This document shows positions 19,350-28,194 of a DNA stretch of 35,990 nt, in pieces. The DNA comes from Actinomycetes bacterium. Its GTDB lineage: Bacteria; Actinomycetota; Acidimicrobiia; Acidimicrobiales; Ilumatobacteraceae. The DNA is taken from contig JAIXWJ010000017.1 of NCBI GenBank assembly GCA_027491335.1, forward strand, positions 1 to 35,990, read 5' to 3'. How positions within the stretch are numbered: the first letter of the stretch is position 1; every line of letters begins with the position of its first letter. Position numbers and translations under genes: made by a program. Under the pieces are notes generated by a model. It searched no databases. It was not told the origin of the DNA and saw nothing but the letters and a program-made list of their open reading frames with translations.

Positions 19350-21061
19350 ACGGTGTTCTCGGCGGAGATCTCGATGCCATCGGTGACGACGTCGATGTGA
19401 TCGTCATCGGTGGCGGCATCACCGGAATCTGCGTGGCTCGCGAGGCCGCGTCGCGAGGTCTGAGTGTGGCGTTGTTCGAGGCGAACGACTTCGGTTCGGG
19501 CACCAGCTCGGCGACCACCAAGTACATCCATGGCGGCATTCGTTATCTGGAGCAGTTCGACATCGAGGTGGTGCGCGAGAGCCTGCGCGAACGACGCATC
19601 CTGGCGTTGGGCGCCCCGCATCTGGTGGAACAGACCCGGTTCATCATGCCGGCGTGGCGTTGGAGCAAGCCGCCCACCGCCCTCATCGGAGCGGGAGTTC
19701 TGTTGTACGACGCGTTGTCGTTCGATCGCAACCGTCGAGCGCCCGACAGCCTGCGCATCCCGCATCCGCGCTGGTTGTCGCGACGACGTTTGCTGGACGC
19801 CGTCCCGTGGCTCGACCGTGATGGTTTGCAGGGTGCGTTCGCGTACCACGACACGTTGAACATCCATCCCGAGCGTCTGTTGTTCGCGTACGCCAAGTCG
19901 GCGTCGGTGGCCGGCGCCAAGTTGTTCAATCACGCGCGGGTGACGGCATTCGTGGGTTCGCAGTCCGGTGGGCTTTTCCGAGTGGAAGGTGTGCGGGTGT
20001 CGCACGGAGCGCGGGAGCGCGAGGTGCGGGCCCGAGTGGTGGTGAACGCCGCCGGCCCCTGGATCGACAAGGTGTTGGCCACGCTCGGACGACCGACCGG
20101 TGTCGGGGTGGATCGATCCAAGGGAGTTCACGTTCTGACGCGACCACTCGGCGGGCCGGGTCGGGTGAAGGACGCCGTCTTCGCTCGCGCGCGCTCGGGC
20201 CGACACGTGATCGTGTCGCCATGGATGGGCAAGTCGTTCATCGGTCCGACCGACACGCCCATCGACGGGGACGAATCATCGGTGGTGGTGGACCCATCCG
20301 ACGTGGATCTGATTCTGGACACGGTCAATTCGACGATGGCGCCCGAAGCCGATCGATTGACCGTGGATGACGTGGAGATGACCACCGTCGGTGTGCGCCC
20401 GTTGATTCGCACCGGCACCGAGGACGAAGGTGGCGGGACGTATTCGGCCAGTCGCCGCCACGAGCTGTACCACCACACGGACCATGGCGTGGCGAACGTG
20501 TGGTCGATCGGCGGAGGAAAGTGGACCACCGGTCGCGCCACCGCCGAGCAGATGGTGGATCGCTTGTTCGAGAACGAACTTTCCGGACGGCGCTCGAGAC
20601 GGTTCGACTCGCGACGCACGGCGGCCTTCGGCGCCTTCGCGTGGGCCGAGGACGCCGACCCCTTCCTGCGGGCGGCCGCCGACGAATTGGTGTCGCTCGG
20701 TTTGACGACTCGCTCGGCCGAGACCGTGGCGCGCTTGTACGGCAGCGAGTACTCACGCATCGCCGACATCGTGCGCGCCGACGCCGATCTGGCTCGGGCG
20801 GTGGGCGCCGACGCCCACGACGTGGGCGCTCAGGTCGTCTTCGCGGTGACCCACGAGTCGGCGCTCACCTTGTCGGACGTGATCGACCGTCGTTTGGTGG
20901 TGGGTACAACCGGTCAGGTGAGTCGAACGACCCTCGAGAACGTGGCGCGAATCGCCGCACCGTTGTGGGGTTGGGACGACCGTCGAATCGTCGACGAAGT
21001 GCGACGCGAACACGACCGTCGAATCGTCACCACCACTCACTGGCGCACACCCACGGCCTGA
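19346..21061 (+). CDS. FAD-dependent glycerol-3-phosphate dehydrogenase family (GlpD-like)
   Basis: A 571-residue flavoprotein of the GlpD/DAO family, which oxidises sn-glycerol-3-phosphate or related polyol phosphates to ketones and passes electrons to quinone. The FAD-binding Rossmann motif is VIVIGGGITGICVAREA (Gly22 to Gly27). FGSGTSSATTKYIHGGIRYLE is the GlpD signature, and WSIGGGKWTTGRATAEQM is the conserved C-terminal FAD contact. A C-terminal helical domain (residues ~440-570) is of the usual type. The GTG start overlaps the mtnC stop (GTGA). It may be an ordinary GlpD, but its place in a kinase-mtnD-mtnC operon next to an importer recalls EryB, the GlpD homologue of erythritol catabolism. 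An alternative polyol-phosphate substrate is therefore possible. Confidence 0.9.
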   Translation: MNGVLGGDLDAIGDDVDVIVIGGGITGICVAREAASRGLSVALFEANDFGSGTSSATTKYIHGGIRYLEQFDIEVVRESLRERRILALGAPHLVEQTRFIMPAWRWSKPPTALIGAGVLLYDALSFDRNRRAPDSLRIPHPRWLSRRRLLDAVPWLDRDGLQGAFAYHDTLNIHPERLLFAYAKSASVAGAKLFNHARVTAFVGSQSGGLFRVEGVRVSHGAREREVRARVVVNAAGPWIDKVLATLGRPTGVGVDRSKGVHVLTRPLGGPGRVKDAVFARARSGRHVIVSPWMGKSFIGPTDTPIDGDESSVVVDPSDVDLILDTVNSTMAPEADRLTVDDVEMTTVGVRPLIRTGTEDEGGGTYSASRRHELYHHTDHGVANVWSIGGGKWTTGRATAEQMVDRLFENELSGRRSRRFDSRRTAAFGAFAWAEDADPFLRAAADELVSLGLTTRSAETVARLYGSEYSRIADIVRADADLARAVGADAHDVGAQVVFAVTHESALTLSDVIDRRLVVGTTGQVSRTTLENVARIAAPLWGWDDRRIVDEVRREHDRRIVTTTHWRTPTA

Positions 21062-21111
21062 GTCGAGCCGCTCGTCGGATGGCGCCGACGAGAACGGAGC
21101 GAGGCAGCGAG

Positions 21112-21804
21112 ATGGAGGCGTGGCGTCCGCCCCCGGACGATGACAATGCGAACGATCCCGGGTTCGTCGGTGATGTTCGTCGGCGTCTGTTGCTTTGGTT
21201 TCGCTACATCGGCGTGGCTCGGCTGTTGGGGGCATCGCTGTCGACGGTGGTGATCGTCGGGTTGGTTTGGTTGCTGATGCGTCAGCCCCCCGTACCGGTG
21301 GAGGACGAGTTGGTGTACGCGACCACCTCGGTTCCGTCGACGTCGTCGGCGACGGCCCAATCACCGATCACCACGTCGATGACGGTGCACGTGGCCGGAC
21401 GTGTGCAACGCCCCGGGGTGTACGAGTTGCCCGCCTCTTCGCGGGTGATCGATGCCGTCAACATGGCCGGCGGTGCGGTGTTCGGCGCCGATGCCGACGC
21501 CATTAACTTGGCGGCTCCGGTGAGCGACGGTCAACGCGTCTACGTCCCGGCCGTCGGCGAGGCCGTGGTGAACGAACCGACCGGTGCCAACGGTGAAGTG
21601 ACCAGCCCACGATTTCCGATCGACATCAACACCGCCACGGTCGCCGATCTCGATCGACTACCCGGGGTTGGTCCCGCCACGGCCGAAGCGATCGTGCGCC
21701 ATCGCGACGAGCGGGGTCGATTCGCTTCCGTCGATGGTTTGCTCGACGTGCCCGGCATCGGTGAGGCGAAATTGGAGGCCATCCGGGGCCTGGTGACGGT
21801 TTGA
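21112..21804 (+). CDS. comEA: ComEA-like DNA-binding competence protein
   Basis: A 230-residue protein. A cytoplasmic N-terminus is followed by a membrane anchor (about 36-56), a Thr/Ser-rich linker, an SLBB domain (92-147, VHVAGRVQRPGVYELP), and a helix-hairpin-helix pair (170-230, INTATVADLDRLPGVGPATA and VPGIGEAKLEAI). ComEA binds incoming double-stranded DNA outside the membrane and hands it to ComEC. ATG 21112 follows GGAGCGAGG. An in-frame ATG at 21079 would add 11 polar residues and cannot be excluded. Starts a comEA-comEC-holA-rpsT-lepA order shared by many actinobacteria. Confidence 0.93.
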   Translation: MEAWRPPPDDDNANDPGFVGDVRRRLLLWFRYIGVARLLGASLSTVVIVGLVWLLMRQPPVPVEDELVYATTSVPSTSSATAQSPITTSMTVHVAGRVQRPGVYELPASSRVIDAVNMAGGAVFGADADAINLAAPVSDGQRVYVPAVGEAVVNEPTGANGEVTSPRFPIDINTATVADLDRLPGVGPATAEAIVRHRDERGRFASVDGLLDVPGIGEAKLEAIRGLVTV

Positions 21805-21839
21805 CCGTCGGGGATGGTCGTCGCGGGGTGGGGACTGGT

Positions 21840-22286
21840 TCAGAGGTTGACCGACAGCAACGTGGCCGCCACGCCGAGTCCGAGGAGGGCTCCGGCCCAC
21901 ACACCGATCGACAGGCGCACGTATTCGCGACGCCATTCGGGCCAACTGGTGACCACGCGGCTGGTGGAGCGGCGCGCGGCCAACGTGCCGATGGCGAACC
22001 ACAGAACGAGGCTGGTGGCGATGGCCAGGATCCACCGGGCCGTTCCTCCCATCACCGGCACTCCGAACAAGGGCAGGGTGGGGATCGACGCCACGGCCAG
22101 CACGAATCCGGGCGCGCCACGCCACGCGGAGTCGCTGCCCACCAACAACATCGCGGCCACCAATCCGAGGGCCAGGGCCACGGCGATCGGAACGAGCGGA
22201 CCGAAGCGACGAACGAGATGGCGATGGTGTCGGGGGCCGTCGGGAACCGAATCCGAGGGAGCGTCGAGGATCGATCCGATGGCCAC
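21840..22286 (-). CDS. four-TM membrane protein of unknown function
   Basis: A 148-residue protein on the strand opposite comEA and comEC. Four hydrophobic segments are visible: LVPIAVALALGLVAAMLLVG, PGFVLAVASIPTLPLFGV, WILAIATSLVLWFAIGTLAA and IGVWAGALLGLGVAATLLSV, joined by short charged loops. The N-terminus (about 30 residues) is polar. The start is GTG 22286, leaving only 18 bp to the divergent comEC start, so their promoters must overlap. Antisense shadows in this genome do not usually give four clean membrane segments, which supports a real gene. No family recognised. Confidence 0.7.
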   Translation of the reverse strand: MAIGSILDAPSDSVPDGPRHHRHLVRRFGPLVPIAVALALGLVAAMLLVGSDSAWRGAPGFVLAVASIPTLPLFGVPVMGGTARWILAIATSLVLWFAIGTLAARRSTSRVVTSWPEWRREYVRLSIGVWAGALLGLGVAATLLSVNL

Positions 22287-22304
22287 GAGAGTTCAGGGTA
22301 CGCC

Positions 22305-23744
22305 ATGGCCTCGCGCCCTCGGTGGCACTTGGTGTCATTGGCCGCGGTGACCGTGTGGGGAGCATGGGCCTGCGAACAGGGACTCACCTCGCTCGGCCGT
22401 CGTGGCGGCTGGATGATGTTGATGATCGCCGTGTGGACCATCGCGTTGCGCCGCATGGGTGGCGCCTCGTCGTGGGCGAAGTCGATTCTGATCGTGTTGT
22501 CCATCACGATCGTCGGGTGGCGATCGACGACCGAGTGGAGCGAGGTGCGCACGGTGGATTTCGGTGAGGTCGCCACGGTGGCCACGCTGGCGTCGGACCC
22601 CGAACCGTTGGGGCGAGGGGTCAAGGTCCTTCTGTCGATAGATGGTCGACGATTCGAAGCCGTCGTCTACGGATCGAACGCGGCCGGTGTGAGCGGGTTG
22701 GAACGGGGTGAGTCGGTTCGGGTGGTGGGACGCACCCGAGAGACGAGAGAGGAGCGTCGGCGTCGCTCGCAGGTGCGTCACATCGTGGGAACGATCGAGG
22801 TGGAGTCCTTCTCGGATCCGGAGGGCGGCGCGCGTCGGCGTTCGCGCGCTCTCGAGCGTTCGGCCAACGACGTGCGCGACGTCATGGCGCGGGGTGCGTC
22901 GGTCATGAGAGGCGACGACGCGGCGCTGTTCGCCGGGTTGGTGTACGGCGATGATTCGGCGCAGAGCGAGGAGATGGTGGAGCGCTTTCGAGAGAGTGGT
23001 CTCGCGCACCTCACCGCGGTGTCGGGCCAGAACGTCGGGTATTTGCTCGCGATCATCACCCCGTTGCTGCGCCGACGTGGTCGGTGGACCCGCCTTTCGG
23101 TGACGTTGGGCGCGTTGGTGTGGTTCGCGGTGCTCACGCGCGTCGAACCATCGGTGGTGCGGGCCGCGGGAATGGCGGCGGTGTCGGCGGTCGCGTTGTC
23201 GATCGGTTGGCGACCGCGCGCGATCGAGGTGTTGTCGATGTGCGTGATCGTCTTCGTCATCGTCGATCCGTTCCTCGCGTGGTCCATCGGGTGGTGGCTG
23301 TCCACGGCGGGAACGTTCGGTTTGGTGGTGTGGACCCCATCGATTCATCGCCTGCTGCGTGGCGCGAGCGAGCGTCGGCGGAGACTGGCGGACTGGGTGG
23401 CACCCACCATCGCGGCCCAACTCGGCGTGCTACCGGTGTCGGTGGCCGTGTTCGGCTGGCCCAGTGCGCTGGCGTTGCCGGCGAATCTGTTGGCGGCACC
23501 GGTGGCCGGGGTCGTCATGTTGGTGGGCATTCCGATGGCGCTTGTCGCGGGAACGGTGCCGGCCGTCGCCGATTTGGCGATGATCGTTCCGACCGTGGCG
23601 GTGCGCTGGGTGGACACGGTGGCGCTGGTGACGGCCCGCGTGGAGCCTCCCCGGGTCATCGACATCGTGGTGACGCTGTCGATACCGCTGTCGTTGGTGG
23701 CGGCGGGGCGGTTCTCCCGACACCGGTGTGCCAATCTTGGGTGA
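22305..23744 (+). CDS. comEC: ComEC/Rec2-family competence channel, short form
   Basis: A 479-residue polytopic membrane protein. The family hallmark SGLAHLTAVSGQNVGYLLAI lies near the middle. It is preceded by an N-terminal membrane pair and a soluble OB-like segment (VDFGEVATVATLASDPEPLG), and followed by several hydrophobic helices of the competence domain. ComEC forms the channel for single-stranded DNA uptake. Full-length proteins have about 700-800 residues and end in a metallo-beta-lactamase-like nuclease domain. Here the protein stops after the membrane domain, at a TGATG overlap with holA, so the nuclease domain is missing. ATG 22305 begins a plausible membrane-insertion N-terminus; the frame runs further upstream. 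Confidence 0.9.
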   Translation: MASRPRWHLVSLAAVTVWGAWACEQGLTSLGRRGGWMMLMIAVWTIALRRMGGASSWAKSILIVLSITIVGWRSTTEWSEVRTVDFGEVATVATLASDPEPLGRGVKVLLSIDGRRFEAVVYGSNAAGVSGLERGESVRVVGRTRETREERRRRSQVRHIVGTIEVESFSDPEGGARRRSRALERSANDVRDVMARGASVMRGDDAALFAGLVYGDDSAQSEEMVERFRESGLAHLTAVSGQNVGYLLAIITPLLRRRGRWTRLSVTLGALVWFAVLTRVEPSVVRAAGMAAVSAVALSIGWRPRAIEVLSMCVIVFVIVDPFLAWSIGWWLSTAGTFGLVVWTPSIHRLLRGASERRRRLADWVAPTIAAQLGVLPVSVAVFGWPSALALPANLLAAPVAGVVMLVGIPMALVAGTVPAVADLAMIVPTVAVRWVDTVALVTARVEPPRVIDIVVTLSIPLSLVAAGRFSRHRCANLG

Positions 23745-24715
23745 TGGCCACGCACCTCTTTCACGGAGCGGACCCCGTGCTGCTCTCGTCGGCGGTGTCC
23801 GACAAGGTGCGCGAACTCATCGGTGACGGTGATCGAAGTCTGATGCTCGACGAGTTCGTCGACGACTACGTAATGGGCTCGGTGATCGAATCGGCGAGCA
23901 CGCCGCCCTTCTTCACCGATCGTCGCGTGGTGGTCGTGCACCAACACGACGGCACCAACGTCGACGACGTGGATGCTTTGGCCGCCTACATTCGCGACGA
24001 GGCCGACTTCACCGACCTGGTGGTGGTGTGGCACAAGGGCAAGATTCTGAAGGCATTGGCCGATGCGGTGAAGGCCGCCGGAGGTCGCAGCATCGACGTG
24101 ATGCCGCCCACGCGAGCCGCCGATCGTCGCTCGTGGTGGGAAGAGCAGGTGGCGGTGGCGGGCCTTTCCCTGGATGCCAAGGCCATGGGGCTGTTGGTGG
24201 AGTGGCTGGGGGAGGACGTCGGTCGATTCGACGGCGTGGCGCGCACCTTGGCCTCCACCTATGGAGCCACCGTCATCACGGCCGACAAGTTGGAACCGTT
24301 CCTCGGCGAACGAGGCGACGTGAAACCATGGGACCTCACCGACGCCATCGACGGCGGTCAAGCGACCAAAGCGTTGATGGTGGCGCGTCGCATGATGACC
24401 GCGGGGGAGCGTCATCCGTTGCAGATCATGGCCCAGTTGCACAATCACTTCGCCCGACTGGCCAAGCTCGATGGGCCGTCGGTGCAAAGCGTGGGCGATG
24501 TGGAAGCGCTCACCGGGGCCAAAGGATTCCAGGCCGAAAAAGCACTGAAGGCCTATCGCAATCTCGGATCCTCCGGATTACGACGAGCCTTCGACTTGTT
24601 GGCGACCGCTGATCTCGATCTTCGGGGTCGCACCGGATTGGAGAACGACGTCGTGATGGACGTGTTGGTGGCGCGCCTGGCGAAACTGGCCGCACCGGCG
24701 GGCCGGCGTCGCTGA
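23744..24715 (+). CDS. holA: DNA polymerase III subunit delta
   Basis: A 323-residue clamp-loader delta subunit, which opens the beta sliding clamp. It begins with THLFHGADPVLLSSAVSDKV (the usual FxGxDxxL start of HolA). ESASTPPFFTDRRVVVVH, DLVVVWHKGKILKALADAV, and the C-terminal helical collar region PLQIMAQLHNHFARLAKL and GLENDVVMDVLVARLAKLA are also typical. The ATG overlaps the comEC stop by 1 nt (TGATG). The length is normal. It converges on rpsT. Confidence 0.92.
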   Translation: MATHLFHGADPVLLSSAVSDKVRELIGDGDRSLMLDEFVDDYVMGSVIESASTPPFFTDRRVVVVHQHDGTNVDDVDALAAYIRDEADFTDLVVVWHKGKILKALADAVKAAGGRSIDVMPPTRAADRRSWWEEQVAVAGLSLDAKAMGLLVEWLGEDVGRFDGVARTLASTYGATVITADKLEPFLGERGDVKPWDLTDAIDGGQATKALMVARRMMTAGERHPLQIMAQLHNHFARLAKLDGPSVQSVGDVEALTGAKGFQAEKALKAYRNLGSSGLRRAFDLLATADLDLRGRTGLENDVVMDVLVARLAKLAAPAGRRR

Positions 24716-24743
24716 GAGAGTTGCTGAGTAGTTCGTCGCGTGA

Positions 24744-24761
24744 GTCGCCGGTGTCGGCGAC
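24744..24761. terminator. small hairpin between holA and rpsT
   Basis: GTCGCCG, loop GTGT, CGGCGAC: a perfect 7-bp stem in the 58-bp gap between two convergent genes. There is no T-run on either side. It could end both transcripts. Confidence 0.4.
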
Positions 24762-24773
24762 AACAAACGGGGT

Positions 24774-25028
24774 TCAGCTGGCGGAGTCGACCGACTTCAT
24801 GAGGCGGCTCTTGCGACGGGCCGCGGTGTTCTTGTGGATGATTCCCTTGGCGGCGGCCATGTCGATGCGCTTGACCGCCAGACGCACGTCCTCGACGACG
24901 GCGTCGGTGCCGGCGGAGGCCTTGGCGTTCTTGACGCGCGTCTTGAGCTCGCTCTTGACGGCCTTGTTGCGCTCGGCGCGCTTGGCGTTCGTCAGATTGC
25001 GCTTCTTCTGGGACTTGATATTTGCCAC
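24774..25028 (-). CDS. rpsT: 30S ribosomal protein S20
   Basis: An 84-residue basic helical protein that binds 16S rRNA. The N-terminus ANIKSQKKRNLTNAKRAERN and the C-terminal GIIHKNTAARRKSRLMK are diagnostic. The start is GTG at 25028, with GAGG about 6 nt upstream. The long open frame continuing upstream is only antisense of lepA. It lies on the minus strand between holA and lepA, its usual inverted place in actinobacteria. Confidence 0.96.
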   Translation of the reverse strand: MANIKSQKKRNLTNAKRAERNKAVKSELKTRVKNAKASAGTDAVVEDVRLAVKRIDMAAAKGIIHKNTAARRKSRLMKSVDSAS

Positions 25029-25166
25029 GTGAACCTCGGTGCGATCGAAACAGCCCTGTGAGGGTACCAGCAGGGGTGGGCGTCCCCAACGCCCACGGGG
25101 TCTGACCTGCGCAAACCGAGTAGTCTTGGCCCGACGCCGGATTCCCCCTCCGGTGTCGCGTCGCCC

Positions 25167-26951
25167 ATGGACCTCTCCCGCATCCGCAACTTCTCGATCA
25201 TTGCCCACATCGATCATGGGAAGTCGACGTTGTCGGACCGCATCCTCGAGCTCACCAAGGCCGTGGACGCCCGTGAAATGCGGGCCCAGTACCTGGATTC
25301 CATGGATCTGGAGCGCGAGCGAGGCATCACCATCAAGGCCCAGAACGTGCGGGTGGACTGGAAGGACCACGTCCTTCATCTGATCGACACCCCCGGACAC
25401 GTGGACTTCGGCTACGAGGTCAGCCGCTCGCTGGCGGCCTGCGAGGGCGTGGTGCTGGTGGTGGACGCGGCCCAAGGCATCGAGGCCCAGACGTTGGCCA
25501 ACTGTTATCTGGCACTCGAACACGACCTCGAGATCGTGGCCGCGCTCAACAAGATCGACCTGCCGGCCGCCGACCCGGAGCGGTACGCGGCCGAGATCCA
25601 GAACGTGCTCGGTATCCCGTCGGATCAGATCCTGCGCATTTCGGCCAAGACCGGTGAGGGCGTTCCGGACCTTCTGGACGCCATCTGCGAGCGCATTCCG
25701 GCACCCAAGGGTGATCCGGACGCGGCGTTGCAGGCGCTGATCTTCGACAGTCAGTTCGACCAGTACCGCGGCGTGGTGTCGTCCATTCGCGTCATGAACG
25801 GTCGCATGACCAGTGGTGCGCGCTTGCAGTTCATGCAGGCCAACGCCCAACACGAGGCGATCGAGATCGGCGTGCGCCGTCCCACGCCCACTCCGGTGGC
25901 CGAGCTCGGACCCGGCGAGGTGGGTTATCTCATCGCCGGCATCAAGGACGTGGCCGAAGCGCGATCGGGTGAGACCGTCACCGTGTACGGCCGGGCCGCC
26001 ACCGAGGCTCTGCCCGGATATCGCGACCCCAAGCCCATGGTGTTCTGCGGTCTGTATCCCATCGACGGCGACGACTTCGAGAACCTGCGCGAGAGTCTGG
26101 AAAAGCTGAAGCTGAACGACGCCAGTGTCACCTACGAGCCGGAGACCTCGGGCGCGTTGGGTTTCGGCTTCCGATGCGGCTTTCTCGGTCTGTTGCACAT
26201 GGAGATCGTGAAGGAGCGCCTCGAGCGCGAGTTCGGGTTGGCCCTCATCGCCACGGCGCCCAGCGTGGAGTACCTCGTCACCAAGACCAACGGTGAGCAA
26301 TTGAAGGTGGACAACCCCGCCGATCTTCCGCCCCCGCAGAACATCGACTACATCGAGGAGCCGTACTTCCGCGTGAGCATCATCACGCCCAAGGAATACA
26401 CGGGAACGTTGATGGATCTGTGCCAGACGCGGCGCGGAGACATGTCGAAGATCGAGTACCTGTCGCCTGAGCGCGTGGAGTTGCACTACATGATTCCTCT
26501 GGCCGAGGTGGTGGTGGACTTCTTCGACCAAATGAAGAGTCGCAGTCAGGGGTACGCATCGCTCGACTACGAGTTGTCGGGGTATCAGCGCAGCAACCTC
26601 GTCAAGGTGGACCTGTTGCTGAACAGCATCATCGCCGACGCGTTCTCCACCATCGTCCATCGTGACAAGGCCGAGAACTACGGACGTCGCATGTGCGAGA
26701 AGTTGAAAGAGCTCATCCCGCGCCAGATGTTCGACGTGCCGATTCAGGCGGCCATCGGCGGCAAGGTGATCTCGCGCGAGACCGTGAAGGCCAAGCGCAA
26801 GGACGTGTTGGCCAAGTGCTACGGCGGCGACATCACCCGTAAGCGCAAACTTCTGGAGAAGCAGAAGGAAGGCAAGAAGAAGATGAAGGCCATCGGTCGC
26901 GTGGAAGTTCCTGGCGACGTCTTCATCTCGGCCTTGAAACTGGACGACTGA
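25167..26951 (+). CDS. lepA: elongation factor 4 (LepA)
   Basis: A 594-residue translational GTPase that acts on stalled or mis-translocated ribosomes. The P-loop is AHIDHGKST (residues 13-21). [14 protein letters not shown] is switch [16 protein letters not shown] is G3, and NKIDLPAAD is G4. The LepA-specific C-terminal region ([47 protein letters not shown] region, about residues 510-555) is intact and ends with the usual Lys-rich tail. The length is typical. No good Shine-Dalgarno is seen. A TAGTCT hexamer at 25121-25126 could be a -10 giving a leader of about 30-35 nt. Followed after 4 nt by the MFS gene. Confidence 0.97.
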   Translation: MDLSRIRNFSIIAHIDHGKSTLSDRILELTKAVDAREMRAQYLDSMDLERERGITIKAQNVRVDWKDHVLHLIDTPGHVDFGYEVSRSLAACEGVVLVVDAAQGIEAQTLANCYLALEHDLEIVAALNKIDLPAADPERYAAEIQNVLGIPSDQILRISAKTGEGVPDLLDAICERIPAPKGDPDAALQALIFDSQFDQYRGVVSSIRVMNGRMTSGARLQFMQANAQHEAIEIGVRRPTPTPVAELGPGEVGYLIAGIKDVAEARSGETVTVYGRAATEALPGYRDPKPMVFCGLYPIDGDDFENLRESLEKLKLNDASVTYEPETSGALGFGFRCGFLGLLHMEIVKERLEREFGLALIATAPSVEYLVTKTNGEQLKVDNPADLPPPQNIDYIEEPYFRVSIITPKEYTGTLMDLCQTRRGDMSKIEYLSPERVELHYMIPLAEVVVDFFDQMKSRSQGYASLDYELSGYQRSNLVKVDLLLNSIIADAFSTIVHRDKAENYGRRMCEKLKELIPRQMFDVPIQAAIGGKVISRETVKAKRKDVLAKCYGGDITRKRKLLEKQKEGKKKMKAIGRVEVPGDVFISALKLDD

Positions 26952-26955
26952 GTCC

Positions 26956-28176
26956 ATGGCTCGTTCGGAGACGTTCCGGTCTCTGCGCAATCGGAATGCC
27001 CGCCTGTTCTTCGGCGGGTTGTTGGTGTCCAACGTCGGAACGTGGCTGCAGTCCACCGCCATGTCGATCCTGGTGTACCGACTCACCGGCAAGGCCACCG
27101 ACCTCGGCATCACCGTCGCGTTGCAATTCCTGCCGATGCTGTTCCTCGGCGCGTGGGCCGGAGCGTTGTCGGATCGTCGCGACAAGCGCCTGATTTGTCT
27201 GACCACGCAATCGTTGATGGCGGTGCAAGCCATCGTGTTGGCGTCGCTCGATTTCGCCGGTCTGGTGTCGGTGCCGGTGGTCTACGTATTGGCTCTGGTT
27301 CTGGGTGTCGTGAACGCTTTCGACAATCCGGCTCGGCGCGGACTGGTGGTGGAGTTGGTGGCCGAAGCCGACATCAGCAACGCGATGTCGTTGAACACCG
27401 CGGTGATGACCGGGTCGCGCATCTTCGGGCCGGCGTTGGCGGCGGCTTTGGTGGGTCCGCTCGGAACCGCTTGGTGTTTCATGCTGAACGGCATCTCCTT
27501 CGTGGCGGTGTTGGCGTCCCTCGTGGCGATCGATGTGCGCGAGTTGCGGGTGTCACCCAAGGCGCCCCGTGGTGGAACTCCGGTGCGCGACGCGTTGCGT
27601 TTCGTTCGTCGAGATCGTGAATTGTTCGTGTTGCACATGGTGTTGGTGGCGGTCAGCACCTTCGCTTTCAACTATTCGGTGTCGTTGCCCAAGTTGAGTG
27701 CCGTCCGTTGGGGCGACGAACGCTGGTTCGGATGGGTGCTGGCCGTTGTGAGCGTGGGAAGCGTCGCGGGTTCGTTGATGGCGGCATCGCGCAAGGAGGC
27801 GACCATTCGCATGTTCTTCGTGAGCGTCACCGTGCTCGGGGTGGCCGGACCGTTCCTGGCGTGGGCTCCATCGGGTTGGTGGGCCTTCGTGGCCGCGGTG
27901 CCATTGGGGGTGGGTGGCGCCGGATTCCTGGCCAACTTCAACGGACTCGTGCAGCAGAAGTGCCCACCCGACATGCGAGGTCGACTGTTGGCGTTGTCGG
28001 CGGTGGCCTTTCTCGGCTCCACACCCATCGGTGGCCCCATCACCGGAGTGATCGCCGACTCGTGGGGACCCGAATGGTCCCTGGCCTATGGAAGCCTCAT
28101 TTCGTTGATGGCAATCGGTGTGGCGTACGCGGCGTTGCGACTTCCCGCACGAAACGGTGCCGTCGCCACGAAGTGA
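26956..28176 (+). CDS. MFS transporter (MFS_3 / EntS-like)
   Basis: A 406-residue membrane protein with about twelve hydrophobic segments. The N-terminal FRSLRNRNARLFFGGLLVSNVG and WLQSTAMSILVYRLTG are typical of the MFS_3 group (enterobactin exporter EntS and related drug exporters). The loop GALSDRRDKR after the second helix is the MFS signature motif A. NAFDNPARRGLVVELV is another hallmark. It is probably a proton-driven exporter; cargo unknown. It starts 4 nt after lepA, so the two are co-transcribed, but the association is likely positional. A HisD-like gene follows after 18 nt. Confidence 0.92.
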   Translation: MARSETFRSLRNRNARLFFGGLLVSNVGTWLQSTAMSILVYRLTGKATDLGITVALQFLPMLFLGAWAGALSDRRDKRLICLTTQSLMAVQAIVLASLDFAGLVSVPVVYVLALVLGVVNAFDNPARRGLVVELVAEADISNAMSLNTAVMTGSRIFGPALAAALVGPLGTAWCFMLNGISFVAVLASLVAIDVRELRVSPKAPRGGTPVRDALRFVRRDRELFVLHMVLVAVSTFAFNYSVSLPKLSAVRWGDERWFGWVLAVVSVGSVAGSLMAASRKEATIRMFFVSVTVLGVAGPFLAWAPSGWWAFVAAVPLGVGGAGFLANFNGLVQQKCPPDMRGRLLALSAVAFLGSTPIGGPITGVIADSWGPEWSLAYGSLISLMAIGVAYAALRLPARNGAVATK

Positions 28177-28182
28177 TGCCGG

Positions 28183-28188
28183 TACCCT
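28183..28188 (+). promoter_or_regulatory. -10-like TACCCT before the HisD-like gene
   Basis: TACCCT ends 6 nt before ATG 28195 and no Shine-Dalgarno is visible. Compatible with a leaderless transcript initiating at or near the start codon. Confidence 0.35.
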
Positions 28189-28194
28189 GACCCC

